DNA of 64,000 bases from Costus lasius (taxonomy: Eukaryota > Streptophyta > Magnoliopsida > Zingiberales > Costaceae), in the NCBI GenBank assembly GCA_027563935.2, contig CM050447.1:14042501-14106500 (forward strand), read 5' to 3'. This document shows, piece after piece, positions 56,701 to 64,000 of this stretch. Numbering within the stretch: position 1 is the stretch's first letter; every line of letters starts with the position of its first letter. The translations under genes and the position numbers were made by a program. Under the pieces are notes generated by a model, which had not been told where the DNA came from, did not search any database, and saw only the letters and a list, made by a program, of their open reading frames with translations.

Positions 56701-59518
56701 GGATTTTAGGAATCTTTTTACTTTAGTTGTTAGGATTTTCTTCCGATTCGGCTTTTAGGAAGTTAGAATCTCAACTACTTAGTCCTTTCATGTACTTTGT
56801 TTGTATTTTCTTAGTTGTAGCCCTCCCAACTCCTTGATCTATAAATGGAGAGCCTTGGGAAGGGTAGAAGGCAGCTTGTGTGTTGTAGAAGCTCACCATG
56901 AAGAGTTGAGAATGCTGTAGTTAGGAGTGTGACATCTCTTTGGAGGTCCAGCACTTTCCTTCCTCTAGTTCTTCCTTTCTAAAAAGTAAATCGCACCCTG
57001 GTGCGTCAGATTCTTCCTATTTATTCTCATTCGTGTGGCTTCTAATCTTTTGTTCTCCGTTTTTCCTTCACCCACGAGCATCCGATCACCAGAGTCGTGA
57101 AGGTTTCCGTCCTTGTGGTGTGAATAGAAACGTAGGTGCTTGAACCGATCATCACTCTGCTACGCTGCTTTAGAAACCACTTAAGCTAAAATTGCCCGCT
57201 CACCGAGAGTTTAGTGCAATTTAAATTTTCAATAGTTGGGTGCGTGGGTTCTTTGTTCGGTGTTGCTTAATTACGTATCTCGATCAGATTTTTCGATTCT
57301 TTACCCATGGTTTTCCATCCAAAAATGTGTTGTTATTTCTTTCGCCTCAAGACCCCTTCATGTTTCTCGTGCATTGTCTTTATCCACTAGAGTACGGACT
57401 TAAGAATCCACCCACCTATAGCGTCAGGAGAACAATCTCTCTTCATCATTGATCTATTTCTTTGCAAATGTCAAAGCAAAGGGATCAAGATTCCTTGTTT
57501 GTAGCAAATGGTGAATGTTTAGTAGGATCAGATCATATGATCAATGTATTGGGTAGTAAGATCCCACCAATTATATCGGAAACTAACCACAAACATACTA
57601 TCACAACAATATAACACCAATTAAATTATTTAAATTTCATTTTTTGTATGTACTATTTAGTCTATAGCATTTTAAAAATGGTAAAATAAATTAATTACCA
57701 ATCAAAGTAAAAATCAAGTAGAAGTAAAATGATTATAACATCATTAAGATGTACTTTCACGATAGTAAAAATATTATCAAAGTTGAAGTTTGTTGTTTGG
57801 GTTTTAATCATATTTTATATAATATTTTTTATTTAATTGGGTACCCGTGGGTACCCATGTAAATACCAGCACCCAACTTAAGTTCGGGACAGGCTCAAGT
57901 ATGGGGTAAAAAATCGAGTACCCGACCCATTTTCATTTCTACTCGACATCAAGTATAAGCTTAATTTCAAGTCAAAATCAAATTAGTATAAGGTCAACAA
58001 ATCAAACTAAAACAAAGTCAAATTATAAAAGCATGAGTCGATGTATTTTGAGTTTTCCGTATGATCTGCGGAAAAAAGGAAAATTTTTACACACCCAACC
58101 TTCATAAGAAAAGGAAGAAAATTGAGAGAGAGATAGAGATGACAATCCATTGATAAGGAAAGACTGGCGTGTAGGAGACGAGGAAGCAGTTGTAGAAATT
58201 AGAGGAAGGCAGTAGATGAGAGGGGGTGAAGGAAGAGAATAGGGACAGAAGGTGATAGGAAGGAGTGCAAAGAGGCGAGAGAAGAACTATAACTATAAAA
58301 GCAAGAGTTGATGTATTTTAACTTTTCCATAAGATCTGAGGGAACAAGGAATATCTTTACACACACAACCTTGATAAGAAAAGGAAGAAAATTGAGAGAG
58401 AGAGAGAGAGAGAGATGACAATCCATTGATAAGGACGGAGGACTGGCATGTTGGAGAGGAGGAAGCAGTTATAGAAATGAGAGGAAGGCAGTAGATGAGA
58501 GGGGGTGAAGGAAGAGAATAGGGACAAAAGGTGATAGGAAGGAGTGCAAAGAGGCGAGAGAAGAACGAAGGTACAATGGGGCGAAGAGGTTGAGATGAGT
58601 GGCTGGGCTTGTGGCAATTTGGGCATCGACGATTTGGAGGACAAGGGAGCATCTGCAGTCGGACCGAAGATGTTTGTGATAAGTCGTGAGAAAAAATTCT
58701 GCATAATTATTGAGAGTAGGCAGATTGTAGTCTTGTAAACACTAATGTAACAAAGTACGACAAGTATAGCTTAACGGAAAGTGTTTGCTCATAATGGAAT
58801 GTTCGAAATGGCCTCAGCATAAAAGATAAGGTGATCAAGACATGCAATTTTTGAGAACGTATATCGTGTTTTAAATTATATGGTAGTGATTTTAAACATG
58901 CTGCCTAGTACTTGGAATGAATTATTAACTGGACGACACTCACCTGCCACACGTTGATTTCAGTAAATAATTCGTGCATACAAAACATTCTGCATGCCTG
59001 AGCCTTGGATCTAACGAAACATATCTTAGAAAATGGTAGTTTTAAAATACATACCTCACGCCTAAGCTCCCTGTATAAGCTATCTGATTCCAAGGTGTTC
59101 TTTGAAATTGGACTGACTACTTGATCAGGTGGGGAATCTCTCTCTACAAGGTGTGAAAATTGTTGCAAATAATAAAAGGATCAACAGATCAACGCCACGA
59201 GCATTATCTGATGCAGCATTAAAGAGTGAAAAATACAACAAAAACCACAAGGATAAGCATACCATCATTCAAGAAGAAGGATCCCAGCTGCCTCTTGGAA
59301 GCCAAAGACTCGTGATCCATCTATCAACATAGCACACATTTCAGGGCTCGGATGATGCGAAAAAGGTAACGTTCCCAAAATACTGTAAATGGAGAAACAG
59401 ATTAACACCAAACTGATCCCCCTACCTGGCTCGTGGAAGGAACTGAACTGCGAGGCAGACGATTCCCTCTTCCGTTGCCATTGTTTCTGAACCCAATACA
59501 TCTGAAAAAGCAACTCAT
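53771..59518 (-). CDS. JASON-like meiotic protein
   Basis: Seven exons on the minus strand: 59426-59518, 59263-59320, 59055-59143, 55401-55627, 54440-55301, 54278-54360, 53771-53840. All have GT-AG borders and matching phase, 1482 nt, 493 residues, no stop. The start MSCFFRCIGF follows a likely 5' UTR acceptor and has the Cys-rich N-terminus of the family. Recognised blocks are AEFLKACGALLQTPAEIRK (81-99), PFPTPLK with TPSTVYP (220-239), GMVAAHW and WDGNGIPNSTNKYKE (410-443), and DQRVSWHATPFEERLEKALS from 444. In Arabidopsis JASON keeps the two meiosis II spindles apart, and its loss gives unreduced pollen; that role here is inferred from homology. Residues 240-400 are polar, Ser/Pro-rich and probably disordered. 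Intron 3 (3.4 kb) contains several repeats. Confidence 0.93.
56280..57450 (+). mobile_element. Decayed retrotransposon 3' end in JASON intron 3
   Basis: The segment has a short polar coding-like stretch (about 56507-56700), then a 3'-LTR-like region with repeated TTAGGATTTT, a TATA-like CTATAAATGGAG near 56840 and a GC-richer leader. I could not delimit LTR ends or find a target duplication, and the lineage is uncertain. Confidence 0.35.
57835..57952. mobile_element. Right end of a decayed hAT-like element
   Basis: GGGTACCCGTGGGTACCC is followed by GAGTACCCGACCCATTTTCATTTCTA, which resembles the right subterminal zone and end of the element at 7222-8444 (GTACCCGACTCGTTGTCATCCCTA). The left end was not found. 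Confidence 0.45.
58024..58566. repeat. Two-copy tandem duplication, period 270 bp
   Basis: The unit starting TATAAAAGCATGAG at 58024 repeats at 58294 as TATAAAAGCAAGAG, and both run collinearly to GAGGCGAGAGAAGAAC. The copies differ at scattered sites, and the second has an expanded (GA)n at 58394-58415. The duplication lies in JASON intron 3. Antisense frames through it are repetitive shadows. Confidence 0.8.
58394..58415. repeat. (GA)n microsatellite
   Basis: About 11 GA units lie inside the second 270-bp copy; the first copy has a shorter, interrupted run. Confidence 0.85.
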
Positions 59519-62143
59519 TTCTGAAGCCAAACACGTAACTCGTCTGTAGACGAAACGATGATCAAGATTCGATCACCACAAACGGATCGAGGGAGAGGAG
59601 GACATCGGGATGAATTGATCGATCGATCTCGAGATGATCTCCCAACTCGTAGTCGTCGACAGAATAGAGAGTGGGAGGCGATCGGCTCTAGCTAGGGGTT
59701 CCGGCTGGTGATTCGATTCGACCAATGTTTGAAATTTAAATCGAGGAAGAACGAGGGAAGGTATTAAAGTGGAATCTGGACCCCACATTTCTCATTTTTC
59801 GGTGTGCCTTCTATGCGTGTGAAGATTGTTAATTGGACCCAGTTTTCGCCGGCCCACGACTGCCAAAAGAAGTGGCGGGCCCAAAATTCCGACCAACTTG
59901 ACCCCATCCAAAAACCACTATCTGATTTAACTTTTTTTTAATAAAAACATACTCACAGATTTATAACAATAAACCATTTTTTAAGCATTTAATAAGATTA
60001 TAACCGATCTCAAGGTTGAAAAAACACATTCCAAATATGCCCTCACCCAGTGGGAGAATCTAAAAGATATATAGGGACAATTGATATTTAAGCGTAATAT
60101 TATAAAGATTAGAATTTATTTAATAAGAACAAATTAAAAATTTTATATATATTATATATTAATATCTAATTGATTTTAAATTTTACCCACACTCTTCTCG
60201 TGGCTCTGCCACTGCCCTCTTGTCAAAGCCATCCCTTATTATTCTAAAACACTAGAAACTAAAGCCATCCATTTTAAAACATTTAAGGCATTTTAAATGC
60301 ATTTTCTAAAACACAAAAATATTAAAATAGTTATATTTTTTAGAAGTGGTGCCTGCCACACATATACACGTGCCCAGTGAGAATAGGTTCGTGGCTATAA
60401 GCAATGAAGTGAATGTGCGGAACTGCGGATTGAATTCCCCGAGAGAATGACCCATCAAAAGGACATATCAGAGGGTGTCACTAAGTAGAAAGGACGTCAC
60501 TGATAAAAGGTCCTGTCAAATTTTATTTTTTTTTAATTCAATTTATATATGTAAAAAAAAGAATTTAAACTCCACTTAAATATTTAAATAAATACGGTTT
60601 ATTTTTTATAAACTAAGAATTTATAAATTAAAATATTACTATCTATTTATATTTACATAATAAATATTATGTGCATTGTATTTTTCTTTAATGAACTAGT
60701 GCTATGTAATATCATTATTTACCACCATGAATCCATGATTTGCATTCCCATGGTTACGGCTGTTTCATTAATTATTTGAGTTAAAAAAAATAATATTCTT
60801 TTACAAATGTTATTTAAAAAAATAAAAAATTATTTATTTTACTTTAAAATGCACTAAGCAAACACAGTATTTTAAATAATTTCTTTATAAAAAATTTAGA
60901 ATATTCTCAGCCTCTTCAATCCCCTGACCCTTATCCTGATTTGGCATATGCATAAATGAAGTACATGAAGAATATGCCAAATTTTGATTACTTATCAGGA
61001 ATCAAGAAGGATCGAGTAACGGAATCTAACATTTAATTAATATTACAAAAAGACGAGGATCTAACCATAATATGCTCAATAAGCTGCCAGACGCCCTTGT
61101 CAATTTCCCTTCCACGAGCATTTACATAAACGCCCCTTTTACATTCTCGAACTCTGTAGAATTTAGAGTTTAACACGTGGCAAGAAATTAGGAACAAGGG
61201 TGCAATAATCAATTGGCTGTACCTATAAATGACGTGATGCGTGAGCATGACAGTTCCAGCATATTCGCATGCATGCGTACGAGGAAAAATTTTCATAAAA
61301 CTTGAAATTAGTGGACCAACCCAAATCTTAAAGTCCAGCTCGACCCATGCGAGTTAAAGTCTGTTTAGCTTCATTGTTAATAATTTTATAATTATACTAA
61401 ACTGTGCTATACTGTACTATGCTGCACTGTTAAAATTTATAAGATGTTTGGTTAATAACTTTTTAATTGCTGTCAAAATTTAAAATAATAAATAAATATA
61501 TTATTTTAAATTATTTAAAATAATATTTTATTTTATTTTCCTTTAATGTGAAAATTTTAAATTATTTAAAATAATAATACCTAAAATCTTAAATAAAATT
61601 ATGTAAATTATTTTTTTAGAGAAGCGGAAGCTGTAAAAGCATCAAATTGTAGCTTTCATAACTTCTGCTTTTTTCTGCTTCTATTTTTCATTACTAAACA
61701 GTTTTTCTAACTGCTTTCTGCTTAAAAGCTGATTAAAATCAACTTCAAAGCGAGGCCAAACTGGCCCTTAGCTTGATTGGAATTACTTGGCAAAAGATGT
61801 CAAGAAGCAAAAGGGTGTAGCTTGATCTGATCTCAAGGATCCGATAGGTGGAAAGAAAGGCTGTATCATCTCATTGGCTATGTCGTCTCAGTCTCACGGA
61901 GATCTTGTCTCTATGAATGTCAAATGATGGTTCCTAATGATGATCATGTATTTTGGCATGTGGGGATCCTATTTGCTCCAAAATTTTTCCTAGGTAGAGT
62001 CTTCGCCTAAGAATGTTAGAAGAGGTTATATCTAACCATTTATATTACTTTAATAATCACACACCTCGGTTGTTGTGCAGGTTCAGAAATTTAAACAAAT
62101 TTCAAAGCAAATATGGACGATTGATATTAAATCTCGCTTAACA
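59519..62143. other. JASON 5' flank and AT-rich intergenic DNA
   Basis: 59519-59790 is the presumed 5' UTR/promoter of the minus-strand JASON-like gene and is moderately GC-rich. From about 59930 onward the DNA is AT-rich without sustained frames. Around 61340-61771 there is a possible MITE ending in AAACTGGCCCTTAG. No RNA gene was recognised. Confidence 0.5.
61340..61771. mobile_element. Possible MITE related to the one at 6195
   Basis: The right end AGGCCAAACTGGCCCTTAGC matches the right end of the 6195-6586 element, and the interior has AGCAGAAA/TTTCTGCTT-type motifs. The left end is poorly defined and no target duplication was found. Confidence 0.35.
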
Positions 62144-64000
62144 TTTTTTTTTTTTGGCCAAAGGCAAGAGTTGGTGTGTATTATATCCAAAAAGAAGTAT
62201 GTACAATGTGTGGTTCTACGCTCAGACTCCCACTCTCCTTTCATCAAAATAGAGAGAATCTTGGCGGAACCTCCCCTATAATATTCGTCGCGGGAGGCCT
62301 GCTACATATGTCTGAAATCTCCAATAAAAACAAAAAGACGAGGAGCGAGAAGAGAATAACAAAACAACACACACGACTTTACAAAACAACACAACACGAC
62401 TTATACATCACAACTACTTTCTCCAATGGTGCTGGCGATTGTGGCGATGCAGTCTTTGATCTTAGACGAGGGAGCAGCCTCACAAGCTCACGTAGTTGCT
62501 TCCAGCCTCATGAATCACCTTGACTTTGTCAAATAGTATATGATGTCCATTTAGCCATCCACCACAGTCAAGCTATTGAGATCAACTTTCAATTCTGAAG
62601 GCAACTGTTCAATATCAATCTGAACTCTTGGCTCTGGATTGGAAATGGGAATGGCAGTAACATCATGCAAGTTTCTATAGCCACATGTCTGTGACTCTGA
62701 GTTCTCTTTTACCTTCTTTTATTATAACCTGTCAACTTCGCATCCAAGCATTTACCAAGTGGAGGTATTGTCGATTAATAAATGCCAATGCAGTATCAAT
62801 CAAGATATTTGCTAGCCTTCCGGGGTGCTGACCTCGCTCAACACCTGCAGCAGCGCCATGGGCAAGGAAGATAGCTACGGGAGAACCCCAGAATACAGTG
62901 TAAAGAAACTTTAGATCAGCATAACTTCGAAAGAAAGTTAACAATCAATCCCGCAGGAACTTAGGGCTGCCCAATCATTTAGTCGATGGAGTGGGGTAAG
63001 ATCGAACCCCTCACGTTTGTGCAGAGACCCAACTTTTGACATGATATCAGAAACTAGGGTCTTAAGCGAGATCATGACTATCCTGGGGTTGAAAACGCCT
63101 TGGGTCTTGAAGATAAGATGATTGCGTATCCTCCAAATATAATAAACTGCCCCGGTAAAAAGAAGTTTCTGTATATAGGATTTGTTAGAATCATCTTGCC
63201 CCCAGGTAAGTAGAAGATAAGCCATAAGGTCACGCCAAGAAAACCCAATATAAGAAATATTGCAAGTGCGCTTAATTAACCGCCAGTAGTCTTTGAAAAC
63301 GTGACAATGGAGGAATAAATGGTCGAGGGTTTCGGGATGAGACTTGCATAGCTCACAAGTAGGATCACTCACGATGCCCCAATTATATAGTTTTGCCTTG
63401 GTGCTTAGCCGGTCATGGCAAAGCAACCACATAAAGAAGGAGAATCGAGGTATCCTCCCTTTGAACCAAACTAGCCTTTTCCAAGGAGCCTCGGCATCCC
63501 GGAACTGGCCTTCATAAGCTGATTTGATAGTAAAAAGTCCAGTGTGCGATTTAGTCCAGAAAATTTGATCCGAATCGAGATGAGAGTGGATCTTGATATG
63601 GGGGATAGCAGTATAAATCTCCCGGAGCTTAAAGGATCTTGGTATGGGGATCCTCCAACTATGATTGCTAATGAGAGATTTGAGGCGGGCATCTTTTCCG
63701 CGTGGAGTCTCAAAACGTATGTCCTCGACCAGTGGAAGTAAGATACGTGAATCAAACCATGGGTCCAACCAAAACCGAATCAAATTGCCATCAGCCACTT
63801 TGTAACCGACCATACTCGTACATGTATCCCGGATTGATAGCAAACTGCGCGTCGGCCAGGGAGTGTACCGAGAGGGCTGAAAGGACCAAATGGAATCAGA
63901 GCCCAGGTATTTTACGTGGATCCACTTAACCCAAAGCGATTGCTTGTCTTGAAGTATGTTCCAGATGTGACGACAGAAGAAAGCCCGGTTCAATTTTCCA
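62144..64000 (-). mobile_element. 3' part of an L1-type LINE
   Basis: The minus-strand element runs off the right edge. It ends in a 12-base poly(A) tail (T run at 62144-62155 on plus), preceded by a 3' region of about 0.8 kb without a credible gene, and upstream of that an open frame at the C-terminus of the LINE polyprotein. The combination of an A-tail, no LTR and a zf-RVT domain identifies a non-LTR retrotransposon. Confidence 0.85.
62938..63993 (-). CDS. LINE reverse-transcriptase C-terminus with zf-RVT domain (partial)
   Basis: This is 351 codons with no stop, open towards the right edge, so the reverse-transcriptase catalytic core lies outside the window. The typical post-RT region is present: WVKWIHVKYLGSDSIW, then GNLIRFWLDPWF. 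A zf-RVT zinc-binding module follows (about residues 155-235) with IFWTKSHTGLFTIKSAY, RFSFFMWLLCHDRLSTKAKL and Cys213, Cys216, His225 and Cys230. The zinc ligands are intact. The lack of stops over more than 1 kb suggests a relatively young copy. The first Met in this stretch is internal, not the true start. Confidence 0.88.
   Translation of the reverse strand: MNRAFFCRHIWNILQDKQSLWVKWIHVKYLGSDSIWSFQPSRYTPWPTRSLLSIRDTCTSMVGYKVADGNLIRFWLDPWFDSRILLPLVEDIRFETPRGKDARLKSLISNHSWRIPIPRSFKLREIYTAIPHIKIHSHLDSDQIFWTKSHTGLFTIKSAYEGQFRDAEAPWKRLVWFKGRIPRFSFFMWLLCHDRLSTKAKLYNWGIVSDPTCELCKSHPETLDHLFLHCHVFKDYWRLIKRTCNISYIGFSWRDLMAYLLLTWGQDDSNKSYIQKLLFTGAVYYIWRIRNHLIFKTQGVFNPRIVMISLKTLVSDIMSKVGSLHKREGFDLTPLHRLNDWAALSSCGIDC

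Noticed and set aside
58199..58704. Overlapping antisense frames rich in Leu/Ser/Pro
   Set aside because: They arise from the 270-bp tandem duplication and a GA microsatellite.
1..64000. CRISPR arrays, bacterial operons or a defence-system island
   Set aside because: There are no regularly spaced direct repeats with unique spacers and no prokaryotic gene organisation; every recognisable gene is plant nuclear with introns or a plant transposon.

Overview
The window looks like nuclear DNA from a flowering plant, most likely a monocot. The evidence is long GT-AG introns, two intronless GC-rich receptor-kinase genes, CCCTAA-type boxes, and dense nested plant LTR retrotransposons, hAT/PIF/Mutator-type small transposons and a LINE. 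A Zingiberales-like source is a weak guess. There are no bacterial-type operons, CRISPR arrays or plasmid features.

Layout. 1-8541: broken Ty3/gypsy pieces (an antisense gag with its LTR, fused to a sense integrase and 3' LTR region), then a degenerate tandem-repeat tract, a small TIR element and a clean hAT-type non-autonomous element with an 8-bp target duplication. 8542-17685: an element with TGTTGG/CCAACA ends that was later split by a complete nested LTR retrotransposon (9135-16183, 5-bp target duplication ATTAT), which keeps only gag and protease. 18425-19568: a solo LTR directly upstream of the first of two tandem L-type lectin receptor-like kinase genes (19762-21756 and 22968-24995). 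27212-34550 (minus): a seven-exon Rab5/RABF2-type small GTPase gene whose exon 4 carries an in-frame TGA. 34730-38129: a gag-only LTR element (TR-GAG structure), whose truncated left LTR abuts the Rab5 promoter. 40144-51472 (plus): an eleven-exon gene for a 372-residue plastid-targeted HAD/CbbY-like protein that has lost the catalytic acids of motifs I and IV. 53771-59518 (minus): a seven-exon, 493-residue homologue of the meiotic protein JASON. 62144-64000 (minus): the 3' part of an L1-type LINE, running off the right edge.

The host genes do not form a pathway. They share heavy transposon traffic: both HAD-gene insertions and the JASON and Rab5 intron insertions leave splice sites intact, while the solo LTR and the gag-only element sit in promoters. 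The most notable items are the TR-GAG element beside a Rab5 gene with an apparent nonsense codon, the pseudoenzyme-like HAD protein, two abutting elements that share TTA, the nested retrotransposon whose three nonsense codons all fit C-to-T change at glutamine codons, and a 69-bp hairpin MITE with a perfect 9-bp target duplication.

All exon structures were deduced by hand from splice signals, phase and remembered protein families. No alignment or database search was run.
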